Notes: generated by a model not told the origin, from the letters alone. Counted from the first letter of the stretch, positions 1 to 9,634 are shown. The stretch: 64,000 bases of DNA from Microcoleus sp. bin38.metabat.b11b12b14.051 (GCF_013299165.1 NZ_JAAFKD010000002.1:327405-391404), one strand, 5' to 3'. A program made the numbers and translations.

Positions 1-3000
1 ATTCTCCTGCGACAGAAACTAAGAATACGACAATCTCAGAAATTCCCAATTCCACGACAAAGCCTGCTGAGACAAAAGCAGATTCTCCAGCCACAGAGAC
101 TAAAAACACGACAAAGCCTGTCGAGACAAAACCAGATTCTCCAGCCACAGACACTAAGAATACGACAGTTTCAGAAATTCCCAATTCTGCGACAAAGCCT
201 GCTGAGACAAAAGCAGATTCTCCAGCTACAGACACTAAGAATACGACAGTCTCAGAAATTCCCACTTCTGCGACAAAGCCTGCTGAGACAAAAGCAGATT
301 CTCCAGCGACAGCCACTAAAAACGCGACAAAGCCTGTCGAGACAAAACCAGATTCTCCAGCCACAGAAACTAAGAATACGACAGTCTCAGAAATTCCTAC
401 TTCCACGACAAAGCCTGTCGAGGTAAAACCAGATTCTCCAGCGACAGAGACTAAAAACGCGACAGTTTCAGAAATTCCCACTTCCACGACAAAGCCTGTC
501 GAGGTAAAACCAGATTCTCCAGCTACAGAAACTAAAAACGCGACAAAGCCTGTCGAGACAAAAGCAGATTCTCCAGCCACAGAAACTAAAAACGCCACAG
601 TTTCCACTGCTGCGACAAATCCTATCGAGGTAAAACCAGATTCTCCAGCTACAGAAACTCAAAACACGAGTGTTTCTACTGCTGCGACGAATCCAGTCGA
701 GAAAAAACCAGATTCTCCAGCCACAGAAACCAAAAACCCGACTGTTGCGACAAAGCCTATCGAGGTAAAACCAGATTCCTCAGCCACAGAAACCAAAAAC
801 GCGACAATTTCCCCAAATCTACTCCCAACAATCTCAGAAAACACTCAATCAGCAGTCGCAGTTATTCATTCAATCGACGAAATAACAGGTGAAAAAACAG
901 AAACAACAGCCATTCCCTCAGCCTCTACCCAAACAGAAACCACCGAATTACCAGGAATACCAGCAGCAGCAACAGACATTATCACCGGAGAAATTCAAAA
1001 CATCTCCTTAAATCTCCCCAATACCTCCGTCAATGCAGACATTACCGAAACTACCAGCCAAACCGATCAAAGTTTCCCACTAATTTATGATGAGGAAATT
1101 TCCCCACAGCTTGACACTCTCAACCGCACATTACCCGCAGCAGAATTCACCGACAACCATCCACCATCCGAGTCAGAATACATAATTGCCAACTTTGACA
1201 CCGACTCGGAAAACCTCACCGATATTCCCGAAACAGCCACCACTCAAAATTATCTACCGTCAGACTCAGCAAATATCATTCCCTACACAGACAATCACTC
1301 ACAAACAACCATTGACGAGTATGCAAACCCTAACTTTGACACCAACTCCGAAAAAACAACCGTTATTCCAGAAATAGCATCACCCGCAAATAATCAGCCA
1401 GAAAATTCTCTTCATATCATCCCCGAAAGCCAAAGCAACTCCCAAACCCAAATTAACGAATACCCAGTTGCTAACACAACTACCGAATTAGAAACAACTC
1501 CCAATTCCCCCCAACCAACCCAACCACTAATCGGCATCATCGACACCGGCTTCACCACCAACAACCCCAACATCGACTACAGCAAAATCATCCTCGGAAA
1601 AGACTTAATCGACAACGACAACAACCCCCTACTCCAAGCAAACGAAGGCAACCAACACGGAAGCGCCATCCTTGAAATTATAGCCGGCGATAAAAACAAA
1701 AACAATCGCGAAACACCAATCTGGTTGGGAAGAGCAACAGGTTCCGGCAACTGGCACGAATCCTTGATAGAATTTGTAGACGCAGCAAAATCATCAAAAC
1801 AACCAAACGCCGTAGTTAACCTCAGCTTCGACTTAACCCAAATAAGTCCAGATGGCAGAGAAACCACACGCTACCAATTGACAGAACCAGAAAAATCAGC
1901 ACTCAAGTACGCCCAAGACAACAACATCCTGATTGTAGCAGCCTCCGGCAATCAAGGGGCAAAATCCTCAGCCCTAGGACAAGCCTCAACAGAATTCAAC
2001 AACATCATCACAGTGGGCGCAGCCTCTAACAACAACCGCAGCGCCTATTCCAGCTACGGAGAGGGCTTAGACATCCTAGTATCCGACACAATTCCAAGCA
2101 CAACAGAAACCACAACCCAACCCAAAAGCGGCACATCAATAGCAGCAGCCATTATCACAAAAACCATCTCCCAAATGTGGGAAACCAACCCATCCCTCAA
2201 CCCCCAACAAATCAAAAACATCCTCCTGCAAACAGCAACAGACATCGACGTACCAGGATGGGACGAAAGAACAGGATACGGCATCTTAAACCAAGAATTA
2301 GCAATAGCCACCGCCGCCCAAACAATCCCCGCAATCCCAGTATTAGCAGCCACCAAACAATTAATAAAACCCCTAATCAGTGCCGATGAAAACATTAGCT
2401 CAACCACAGCCAAACCCTCATCAAGAGCAGCATTAACCAACGGCACAACCAACCAACCAAAAACCACCAGCACCTCAACCGGAGACTACAATGTTGGCAC
2501 CAGCTCCTACACCACACAATTACCCCGAAACACAACCAGCACTACCAGCAACTCTAACGGTACAAGGAGCACAAACACTCAAACCAATAGCAACTACTCA
2601 CACACAGATTCAAACTGGAACAAAAGCCGTACCAATACCAACAGTAACGGCAACTCTTTCTATGAAACAACAACAGATACAAATAGCACAGCCAGGGACT
2701 ACACAGATAAAAACTTTTCCCTCTACTCAATAGAAAAAACCGATAAATCCCAATCAAGCCAAAACCGACTCAAATACGAAGGCACAGGAAACAGCCAAAG
2801 CTCATCTCTTGAGAAATGGAGTTCAAGTCGCAACTATACCAGTCCTTCACAAACTCAAAAAAGTGCTGGCGACAGTTACCGAAACACTAAATCTCAATCC
2901 GACGGCAAATACGACGGTAACTATGGAGTTAGTAACTCCCAAACCCAAGAAGAGTCAGGTTCCAAATCCACCACAAGCAATCAGTATACCAGCAGCAATG

Positions 3001-5369
3001 GAAGTTCTGGCGATAACAGTACAACCCAAAGAAAAGGAAAAATTAACTGGACTTCCAGCAGCAGCGGCAACAATTCTAGCAGCACTTACAGCGGCGAGAA
3101 TTCCGAAGTAAATCAATCCAACTCAAACAGTAAAACTAGCAGCGGCCCCTACAAAACCAACCACAGCAGCGACAACCGTTCAATCACCAACAACACCTGG
3201 AACAATACCACAACCAACGGCAAAACCGTCGGCAGCAGCACCCGGGATACTTATTCAGAAGGAAATAATAACTACAACACCAGTTACGATGACGGGAAGT
3301 CAAAAAATAAGAGCAACACAGACACATATACCCAAAATCAGTCCCAGGAAACAAACAGCAGCAACGGTACTAACTCTTGGAGAAACAATCGAGATAATAA
3401 TTACTCAGTAACTCAGGGCAACAGCACAGAAAGTTACAAAAACGGGGGAGAAACTAGAAACCACAGTCGCGATAATTATTCAATCAACAAGTCGAACTCT
3501 TCCAGCAGCAACAGTGCCGGAAAACCCAGTTCCAAAAACGAAAGTGAAAGCTATGGGGAAAATCAAGAGCAGTGGGATAACGAGTACAAAGCTGATACTT
3601 ATACCACTAAAAGTAACAGCGATGAATCGACAATAACTGCGAGTAAAAGCAATGGCAGTACCGAAGGCAACAATACCAATTCGTCTAGCAATAGCGATAC
3701 CTCAACCACTCGCAATTCACAGACAGTCACAACTTACAAAGATGGTCGAAAAGAAGAAAATGGCAGCTCAAGTTACGAGAAATGGTTGAGGGACAGCAGT
3801 TACGATAGTAAGGGGGTAGTGAGTGACGTTTCCAAGTATTCTAGTTGGACTTCGAGTTACACCAAATCTTACTTTAAGGGAGGTTACAGTTGGAGTGAGA
3901 CGATAAGTGGTTACGACTCAGAATCGGTGAATAAAAGGAATGTTTATACCAGTAATGGCAGCAGTTGGAGTTGGACTCGTAGTGGGACAGTCTGGGATGA
4001 TGGGAGGAATGATTGGAGTGAGAGTTGGTCGAAGTCTAGTTGGAAAGATGGCAAGTATTTGCCTGGTGAATCAGAGTCGAAAAGGGGAGGGTTCGATCCG
4101 AAGAAAACTGGGGTACAGGTTAATGATCTACCCAAATTTGGGGAAGCGCCGCGGTTGAATAAGGCTCCGAAAAAACAGGTGCCGATCGATTTACAGAAGC
4201 CTCCGAAGCCGAGTCAGGATATCTGGACACCACCGCGTCGTACTTTTAAAGAGCTTGAATCTGAGAAGGTAATTAATAATGCTCCAGATAATTGGGTTGC
4301 CGGGCCTGGTGCTCCTGGTTCGGAAAAATGGCCTCCTCAAGACATAGGCTCTTATTGGCTGTCTTATACTGGTACATTGAATACAACACCACAACAAAGA
4401 CGCCAAATATTTCGAGACATCATCAACAATCCATCAATCAAAAAAGTCTACATGAACGTGTTATCTACACAGGGGACTACTTTTAGATATAAGGATAGTA
4501 TAGAAAATATGATTCGAGGTTTATCGGGTCAAGATGTTTTTGCCGAGTTTAAAGATGAACTAGATAAATACCACAGAGCACATCCCAATAAACCCAGAGA
4601 TATTGAAGTAATTGGTTGGTTTGAGGGGAGTGGGCTAGCAGCACCTTCTAGCCCGATGTATAAAGCGGCTCAACAGGCCCGTTACAGTGGCGTACCCGAT
4701 AAGAATGCAGTGCTGAGTTATAAAGGTGATGGTGGCTTTTCCTATGTAGACCTCCTGCATCCGAGCGTGTGGGGTGAGTTGCAAAATATAGCCACGGACT
4801 TCATTAACAAATATGGTAGTTTTGTGAAGGGGATTATTTTTGACGATCGCTTGGGAATTCCCTCCGCCACAGAAGCAGAGGTTGCCACTTTGCATCGCTC
4901 AACAATCACCGCTGATAAAGATTCCAACGATAAAAGCTGGATTCAACGGGCATTAACTAAGAATCTGACCAATCTCAAAAAAGCACTTCCTCGTACCACA
5001 TTTAGCATTTCAGCTAATTTGCTTCGTTATGCGTTGAACGACCAAAATCAAGATGTTCTCAACTGGTTGAAATCTGGGATAATTAATGGCGGATACAACT
5101 TACAGCTTTACAAAAATGGCGATCAGTACAATGATTTTGTTAAAAACTATCAGGAGCATATGGCAGAATTAGTGAGTAAAGGCATAACACCCGATCGTTT
5201 ATCTGTCAGTATCGGTTATAAAGCGATGGGAAAAATTCTCAACAGGAAGCAGATTAGTCAGCAAGTTGACTACCTCACAAACACCAGCAAAAAACCCCCG
5301 AACCCACGACCTCTTAGCCCATCCCAGATCCTAGGCTTTGATTATCGAACAATTACAGACATTAAGTAA
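1..5369 (+). CDS. Giant subtilisin-like (S8) serine protease with repeat region and C-terminal glycosidase-like domain, 5' partial
   Basis: The frame is open from the first bases of the window to the TAA at 5369, so about 1788 residues are visible and the N-terminus lies outside. Residues 1-270 are a degenerate SPATETKN repeat. An S8 protease domain follows at about 510-760. Asp is in IIDTGF (codon 1542), His in NQHG (1656), the oxyanion Asn in AASGNQG (1950) and Ser in SGTSIAAA (2136). A very long Ser/Thr/Asn/Gly-rich, low-complexity linker runs to about residue 1400. The last 330 residues contain IGWFEGSG and GIIFDDR motifs resembling the GHL/COG1649 TIM-barrel glycosidase-like families. 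The first ATG in frame, at 1725, lies between His and Ser, so a gene started there would lose half the triad. The protein is probably exported and cell-surface or matrix associated; this is inferred, since no signal peptide is visible. A WG-repeat gene starts 20 bp downstream on the same strand. Confidence 0.85.
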   Translation, partial: SPATETKNTTISEIPNSTTKPAETKADSPATETKNTTKPVETKPDSPATDTKNTTVSEIPNSATKPAETKADSPATDTKNTTVSEIPTSATKPAETKADSPATATKNATKPVETKPDSPATETKNTTVSEIPTSTTKPVEVKPDSPATETKNATVSEIPTSTTKPVEVKPDSPATETKNATKPVETKADSPATETKNATVSTAATNPIEVKPDSPATETQNTSVSTAATNPVEKKPDSPATETKNPTVATKPIEVKPDSSATETKNATISPNLLPTISENTQSAVAVIHSIDEITGEKTETTAIPSASTQTETTELPGIPAAATDIITGEIQNISLNLPNTSVNADITETTSQTDQSFPLIYDEEISPQLDTLNRTLPAAEFTDNHPPSESEYIIANFDTDSENLTDIPETATTQNYLPSDSANIIPYTDNHSQTTIDEYANPNFDTNSEKTTVIPEIASPANNQPENSLHIIPESQSNSQTQINEYPVANTTTELETTPNSPQPTQPLIGIIDTGFTTNNPNIDYSKIILGKDLIDNDNNPLLQANEGNQHGSAILEIIAGDKNKNNRETPIWLGRATGSGNWHESLIEFVDAAKSSKQPNAVVNLSFDLTQISPDGRETTRYQLTEPEKSALKYAQDNNILIVAASGNQGAKSSALGQASTEFNNIITVGAASNNNRSAYSSYGEGLDILVSDTIPSTTETTTQPKSGTSIAAAIITKTISQMWETNPSLNPQQIKNILLQTATDIDVPGWDERTGYGILNQELAIATAAQTIPAIPVLAATKQLIKPLISADENISSTTAKPSSRAALTNGTTNQPKTTSTSTGDYNVGTSSYTTQLPRNTTSTTSNSNGTRSTNTQTNSNYSHTDSNWNKSRTNTNSNGNSFYETTTDTNSTARDYTDKNFSLYSIEKTDKSQSSQNRLKYEGTGNSQSSSLEKWSSSRNYTSPSQTQKSAGDSYRNTKSQSDGKYDGNYGVSNSQTQEESGSKSTTSNQYTSSNGSSGDNSTTQRKGKINWTSSSSGNNSSSTYSGENSEVNQSNSNSKTSSGPYKTNHSSDNRSITNNTWNNTTTNGKTVGSSTRDTYSEGNNNYNTSYDDGKSKNKSNTDTYTQNQSQETNSSNGTNSWRNNRDNNYSVTQGNSTESYKNGGETRNHSRDNYSINKSNSSSSNSAGKPSSKNESESYGENQEQWDNEYKADTYTTKSNSDESTITASKSNGSTEGNNTNSSSNSDTSTTRNSQTVTTYKDGRKEENGSSSYEKWLRDSSYDSKGVVSDVSKYSSWTSSYTKSYFKGGYSWSETISGYDSESVNKRNVYTSNGSSWSWTRSGTVWDDGRNDWSESWSKSSWKDGKYLPGESESKRGGFDPKKTGVQVNDLPKFGEAPRLNKAPKKQVPIDLQKPPKPSQDIWTPPRRTFKELESEKVINNAPDNWVAGPGAPGSEKWPPQDIGSYWLSYTGTLNTTPQQRRQIFRDIINNPSIKKVYMNVLSTQGTTFRYKDSIENMIRGLSGQDVFAEFKDELDKYHRAHPNKPRDIEVIGWFEGSGLAAPSSPMYKAAQQARYSGVPDKNAVLSYKGDGGFSYVDLLHPSVWGELQNIATDFINKYGSFVKGIIFDDRLGIPSATEAEVATLHRSTITADKDSNDKSWIQRALTKNLTNLKKALPRTTFSISANLLRYALNDQNQDVLNWLKSGIINGGYNLQLYKNGDQYNDFVKNYQEHMAELVSKGITPDRLSVSIGYKAMGKILNRKQISQQVDYLTNTSKKPPNPRPLSPSQILGFDYRTITDIK
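3..812 (+). repeat. In-frame modular repeat coding for SPATETKN...KPD units
   Basis: Eleven full units plus a degenerate twelfth begin with SPATETKN or a close variant. They start at nt 3, 84, 138, 219, 300, 354, 435, 516, 570, 642, 714 and 777. Unit lengths are 27, 18, 27, 27, 18, 27, 27, 18, 24, 24 and 21 residues. Short and long units differ by presence or absence of a 9-residue VSEIPTSTT-like cassette, so length changes always keep frame. The unit is rich in Thr, Ser, Pro, Lys and Glu, as expected of an extended surface stalk. Confidence 0.9.
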
Positions 5370-5389
5370 GATTCATTAGTGGAATTACC

Positions 5390-6757
5390 ATGTTAATCTT
5401 GAAAAAATTTCGGTTCCTAATTTACAGTTTAGTTATTGTGTTCTTACTCATGGCTCAAATCGCTATGTCTGACAATCTCGAATCAGAAGTTGAGAAATTT
5501 GGTTTGATTGACAAAACTGGCAAGTATGTAGTAGAACCTCAATTTGATTGGATTAGTAATTTTTCAGAAGGGTTAGCCTTAGTGCGACTTGACAATAAAG
5601 TAAAATACATCGATCGAACAGGTAAAGTGGTCATTGAACTTCAATTTGACGGTGGTAGTAGCAATTTTTCAGAAGGGTTAGCTGTCGCCACACTCAAAAG
5701 TAACGACAAATCAGGTTATATTGACAACACAGGCAAGTATGTTATACCACCTCAGTTCGATGCAGCATATAGTTTTCAAGAAGGGTTGGCAATGGTTAGG
5801 ATTGATAATAAATATGGTTATATTAACAAACAGGGAAGTTACGTAATTCCACCTCGCTTTGATTACGCTACTAAATTTTTAGAAGGAATAGCAGTTGTAG
5901 AAGTCGAACAAAAATATGGCTTAATTGACCAAACAGGCAACTATATCGTCGCACCTAGTTTCGACTACATTTATAATAGCGACAACCACGGAGGTATCAG
6001 CGATCCTGCTGAATTTCAAGACGGACTGATGCGAGTGGGTATGGGAGGTCAGCGTTGCTATATGGGGGGTGTTACTGGTGGAAAGTGGGGATATATTAAT
6101 AAAATGGGCAAGGTTGTTATTCCTTTTAAGTTTGCCATGAGTGGAGAATTTTATAATGGACGAGCAATGGTTTCCCTGTCTACTCTAGATTGTGAGGGTC
6201 TTAATCCTATTAAATGGGAATATATCAACTCATTAGGTGAGTATATTACTGGACTCCAATTCGATCGTGCTAGCAATTTCTCCGAAGGGCTAGCGGCGGT
6301 AGAAATCGGTGGAAAATCTGGTTATATTGACTTGTCGGGAAAATTGGTCATCCCACCTCAGTTTAAGTCTGGCAGCGAATTTTCTGAAGGCTTAGCAGCT
6401 ATCAGAATTAGTGAAAATGGACTATACGGCTATATTGACAAAACAGGGAAGTTTGTAATTTCGCCTCAATTTTCGGGAGCGGAAAATTTCTCTGGTGGGT
6501 CGGCTGGCGTGGAAGTTAATGACAAACGAGGCTTGATCGACAAGACAGGGAAATATTTAATTGAACCTAAGTTTGATGCAATTAGTGAATTTTCGGAGGG
6601 GCTGGCGCTGGTAGACCTTAATAAGAAATCAGGATATATTGACGAGACAGGAAAGGTAGTAATTGAGATCAAATTTGATAGTGCTGGGAGCTTCGATGGA
6701 GGAATTGCGATAGTAGGTGTGAAACAAAGATTGCGAACAAGAGAAGTTAAAAAATAG
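5390..6757 (+). CDS. Exported WG-repeat protein
   Basis: The 455-residue product has an N-terminal signal-like segment (basic LKKFRF, then the hydrophobic stretch IYSLVIVFLLMAQIAMS). About eleven WG (KWG) repeats follow, each with the pattern GLIDKTGKYVV-P-QFD then FSEGLALV. WG repeats are beta-rich and occur in many bacterial surface or periplasmic proteins; their ligand is usually unknown. The gene begins 20 bp after the stop of the giant protease and is probably cotranscribed. No enzymatic motif is seen. Start at ATG 5390; the ribosome binding site is weak. Confidence 0.8.
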   Translation: MLILKKFRFLIYSLVIVFLLMAQIAMSDNLESEVEKFGLIDKTGKYVVEPQFDWISNFSEGLALVRLDNKVKYIDRTGKVVIELQFDGGSSNFSEGLAVATLKSNDKSGYIDNTGKYVIPPQFDAAYSFQEGLAMVRIDNKYGYINKQGSYVIPPRFDYATKFLEGIAVVEVEQKYGLIDQTGNYIVAPSFDYIYNSDNHGGISDPAEFQDGLMRVGMGGQRCYMGGVTGGKWGYINKMGKVVIPFKFAMSGEFYNGRAMVSLSTLDCEGLNPIKWEYINSLGEYITGLQFDRASNFSEGLAAVEIGGKSGYIDLSGKLVIPPQFKSGSEFSEGLAAIRISENGLYGYIDKTGKFVISPQFSGAENFSGGSAGVEVNDKRGLIDKTGKYLIEPKFDAISEFSEGLALVDLNKKSGYIDETGKVVIEIKFDSAGSFDGGIAIVGVKQRLRTREVKK

Positions 6758-6831
6758 AGCGACCCCAGCAGGATCTCGCACTTTTCTCAATTACGGGATC
6801 TCGACCTTGTTGTTAACAATGTGCCTTTAAT

Positions 6832-6880
6832 CGCACCATCCTGATTGTAGCAACGGCGGGTAATCAAAGGGTTCTCGGAT
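6832..6880 (+). pseudogene. Short decayed fragment of a subtilase domain
   Basis: The stretch reads ILIVATAGNQR in one frame. This matches the ILIVAASGNQG oxyanion segment of the giant protease at 1930-1960. The upstream sequence (6786-6830) is repeated at about 7012-7050 ahead of the second fragment, so the two fragments look like copies of one decayed segment. Confidence 0.6.
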
Positions 6881-7050
6881 TGGCGAAAAGCAGGAGATCC
6901 CGCACAGTCCTGTTTTGTGCGAAATCTGTGATTGTCGTTGATGTTAAAGGGCGATCGGGCGATCGCATTTTTCTCAACGGCGGGCGATCGCACTTTGGTT
7001 AACTAATCATTTTGGATCTCTACCTTGGTTGTTGACAATACGCCCTTGAG

Positions 7051-7200
7051 AACAACATCCTGATTGTAGCAGCCGATAATCAAGGAGCGAGAGCCTCGGC
7101 GATCGCACAAGCCTCAATAAAATTCAAAAACATCATCACCTGCGGTGCATCTCAAAACAACAACCGCACCGCATATTCCAGCTACGGAGAGGGCTTATAG
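7051..7200 (+). pseudogene. Decayed fragment of a second S8 subtilase
   Basis: Read in the frame of 7051, the sequence encodes NNILIVAADNQGARAS and later NNNRTAYSSYGEGL, then a TAG at 7198. It is nearly identical to residues about 640-690 of the giant protease (NNILIVAASGNQGAKSS and NNNRSAYSSYGEGL). The catalytic Asp, His and Ser regions are absent. The oxyanion SGN has become a single D before N. This is a relic of a duplicated protease gene, with no sign of a start codon or complete domain. Confidence 0.8.
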
Positions 7201-7290
7201 ATCCCAGCCGAAAAGGCGTTGCTGCGCTTTCAACCGCACCAAGACGATCGCAAGTTTTTAACGCAGAGTTGATATTTGTCAAATCGGGTT

Positions 7291-8631
7291 TTATGGAACA
7301 ATTTCGTTGCGAGACACCTTCCTACTTCTAGCAGGATTTGGCGTTAATTCGGGCGGTGACGCTTGAACAGCTCCCCAATCCTTCAAAAAGCTTTTCAGCA
7401 ACAGCTCTTGCTGAGTGCGAAAAACTTCGACATTCTCCCCTCGATTCACGATCGCAAACCACACCGTTTGTTTCTTTTGAGTTGGCAGCGCTCCGCCCAA
7501 AGCGCTAACATTATCCAACGTGCCAGATTTGATTACTGCTAATTTTGGCAGTGGTCTTTCTGAAAGTATACCTTTATCTTTGCCAACTACAGTTAAAACA
7601 TCAGCAACTGTCATGCTGTAAGGTTGCAAATAGCGTTCTAAAGCCATAAACAACGCGCAAATAGCTCGGGGAGAAATCCGGTTATCTTCGCTCAATCCCG
7701 AACCGTTAACGAGTTGAATTTCGGCGGGAGGAACTCCAGTTGCTGCTGCTGCTTTTTGTGCAACTGTTTTAGCGCCTCCGACAGTATCAGCTAGCATATC
7801 TGCCATGAGATTGTTGCTGTACTGATTCATTTTTTTAATCAGTTCCGCGAGGGGCAAAGAATAATGTTTGACTAAGGGTACGGCCCTGGGACGTGCTGGC
7901 AAAACTTTCACAGCACCATCAATTACTATTTGGGGTTTCGGCGTATTGGGAGGCAGTGTTTGATACTGGGCGGCGGCTTCGCTGGGCCAGATTTGACTGT
8001 TCAATGCTTGTTTGAGCAATTCTCCTGATTGCAGGGGATTTAATTCAAAATTCATGTAAAACTTATCGACAATTATCAAACTGCCAGTGACTCGCTTGAT
8101 GCCTTTTTGATTTAGGGCGTTGCCGAGGGCGATCGCCTCTTCCCACACAAACAAAGGATCTTGGCTGCCCTCAATGACTAAATCGCCTTTTAATACGCCG
8201 TTTTTGATAGTACCGTTGGTACTGATTAAGGTGATAAATTGATGTTCTGGCCCGAATTGTTGGAGCGCTACCAGAGATGTTGCTACTTTGGTAATTGAAG
8301 CGGCTGAAAGAGGAACTGTACCTTGATAGTTGGCTAGCAATGTATTGCCCGATTGTATCCAGATTCCTTGGTCTTCTTTAGCAAAACCTTGGGCTGTCAA
8401 CGCGTTGAGATATTGCTGGATTTTTGTGTTGGTGGCGGTTTCAGAACTCTTAGCAGAGACTGGTAACGGCGCAGAGGGTTTAATCGGTGGCGGGGAAGAT
8501 TCAGCTACAGGAGAGGGAGTTGCAAGTTGGGGCGATTCAGTCGCGGCACATCCGGCGATAATTGTCAGAAGGACGATCGAACTCCCAGCAGTCAAGTAGC
8601 GGTTTTTCAGCATTACCTTAATTTTTTCCAT
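7291..8631 (-). CDS. D-alanyl-D-alanine carboxypeptidase, peptidase S13 / PBP4 type, lipoprotein
   Basis: The 446-residue protein has the three penicillin-binding motifs in order: SITK (SxxK, about residue 120), YSNN (SxN, about 275) and KSGT (KTG-like, about 370). It would cleave the terminal D-Ala of peptidoglycan stem peptides or act as an endopeptidase in the periplasm. The N-terminus is a lipoprotein signal ending in TIIAGC. A Pro/Ser-rich linker precedes the catalytic domain. It is shorter than E. coli PBP4 (about 477) but keeps the S13 layout. I chose ATG at 8631 over the TTG one codon upstream because GAGGG lies 8 bases before it. Single gene; the upstream 250 bp is free for its promoter. 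Confidence 0.88.
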   Translation of the reverse strand: MEKIKVMLKNRYLTAGSSIVLLTIIAGCAATESPQLATPSPVAESSPPPIKPSAPLPVSAKSSETATNTKIQQYLNALTAQGFAKEDQGIWIQSGNTLLANYQGTVPLSAASITKVATSLVALQQFGPEHQFITLISTNGTIKNGVLKGDLVIEGSQDPLFVWEEAIALGNALNQKGIKRVTGSLIIVDKFYMNFELNPLQSGELLKQALNSQIWPSEAAAQYQTLPPNTPKPQIVIDGAVKVLPARPRAVPLVKHYSLPLAELIKKMNQYSNNLMADMLADTVGGAKTVAQKAAAATGVPPAEIQLVNGSGLSEDNRISPRAICALFMALERYLQPYSMTVADVLTVVGKDKGILSERPLPKLAVIKSGTLDNVSALGGALPTQKKQTVWFAIVNRGENVEVFRTQQELLLKSFLKDWGAVQASPPELTPNPARSRKVSRNEIVP

Positions 8632-8835
8632 CAAATTTACCCTCTGTCGCCACGCCCGAGGGAAAGTTTAGCACTCTTGTCGCGCGTCGGCGAGCCTCCG
8701 GAGCGGCGTTACCACACTCCCCAACTGCTAACATTGCCTATCTTCTTCCTTCTAGGATCTTTCTTCGTGCACGGAGCGTCTTCGTGGTTCCTTAAATAAA
8801 TATTCTTCAAACGCTTCGGGATTTGATATTCAGCG

Positions 8836-8856
8836 CCTGGGGTCAAGGCCCCAGGC
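8836..8856. terminator. Hairpin downstream of the RHH gene
   Basis: The sequence around 8836-8856 is a GC-rich inverted repeat (cctgggg/ccccagg). It lies 35 bp after the stop of the minus-strand gene at 8890. No U-tract follows, so it may be a rho-independent-like stabilising hairpin rather than a classical terminator. Confidence 0.35.
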
Positions 8857-8889
8857 CGATCGCGACCGACAAATTCTCGATCGACTCGT

Positions 8890-9234
8890 TTATCCTGGCA
8901 GAGTGCCCATACTCCCCATACTCAGCGGCACCATTTCCCCGTGCATCGTCAGGCCTAATAACATCGGCTCATTGGGTCGGATCAACTCTCCTGTAAGCGC
9001 GCAGCGTTCTTCCTGCTGTGCTGTGGCATTAATACTGGCTCGAATATCCGATCGACAAAACATCTGGCGATACTCTCCAGACTTCTGCTGCACGTAATTC
9101 CAGAGCAAATCTCGAATCAAAGCTTGATAGCCTTGATTGCCGGCGAGCTCTTTAAGTCTCTCTTTGAGCTCTTTTTCGAGTCGAATGCTGGTGACTTCCA
9201 TTTCGGTGGTTGAGGTTCTAGGTAGGGTATGCAT
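8890..9234 (-). CDS. Ribbon-helix-helix (CopG/Arc-like) DNA-binding protein
   Basis: The 114-residue protein opens with an RHH-like segment: a beta strand (MEVTSIRLEK) and two helices (ELKERLKELAGN, YQALIRDLLWNYVQQ). A 60-residue C-terminal part of unknown function carries conserved-looking CALTGE and PNEPMLLGL. The domain suggests a dimeric repressor, but no target is visible. ATG 9234 is preceded by GGAGA with 7-base spacing, which supports this start over the internal Met. It looks like a conserved cyanobacterial family rather than an antitoxin, because no toxin gene is adjacent. Confidence 0.65.
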   Translation of the reverse strand: MHTLPRTSTTEMEVTSIRLEKELKERLKELAGNQGYQALIRDLLWNYVQQKSGEYRQMFCRSDIRASINATAQQEERCALTGELIRPNEPMLLGLTMHGEMVPLSMGSMGTLPG

Positions 9235-9634
9235 AATTTTTCTCCGTGACGGGTGGACATATCTGTAATATCAGTGTAGTATGTTTAAAGCTAGATTTAA
9301 AGGTCTCAGATCACTATTCTGCCTACTGTGAAATTTTTCCCCACCTATTCTACTTATCAACTCAAGTGCGATCGCCCCAGGGGTGGCGCTGAGTCCTCAC
9401 GGCAAGTCTTTGGGACGGGTTTGGCGAGCCTCACAGCGACCTCGTGGGCTGGGACAAGCCCAATTAAACCCGGTTATAGTGGATTAGGACTAATTGCAGA
9501 AATTAATGACAACGAGGTAGACCGGGACGGTCTGGAAGTGGCACGGCCACATCATAAAGATACGCGAAGCGGGAGGTACAGCTAAACGACTGTACCAACA
9601 CAAGATGAAAATTTGCATGAAAGCAGTTTTTCTG

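Larger units (their letters stand above)
6758..7290. other. Intergenic region holding subtilase relics
   Basis: Apart from the two subtilase fragments, the region contains several GCGATCGC-type octamer sites and duplicated text ('gatctcgaccttgttgttaa' near 6788 and a close copy near 7015). No intact gene is seen. Confidence 0.6.

Noticed and set aside
2054..2473. Minus-strand ORF inside the protease gene
   Set aside because: Shadow of the A/C-rich coding strand, no similarity.
1725..5369. Gene start at ATG 1725 for the protease
   Set aside because: The frame is open far upstream and the Asp and His of the triad lie before 1725.
9328..9585. 85-codon ORF upstream of the HNH gene
   Set aside because: No family resemblance and no ribosome site; GC-rich spacer DNA.
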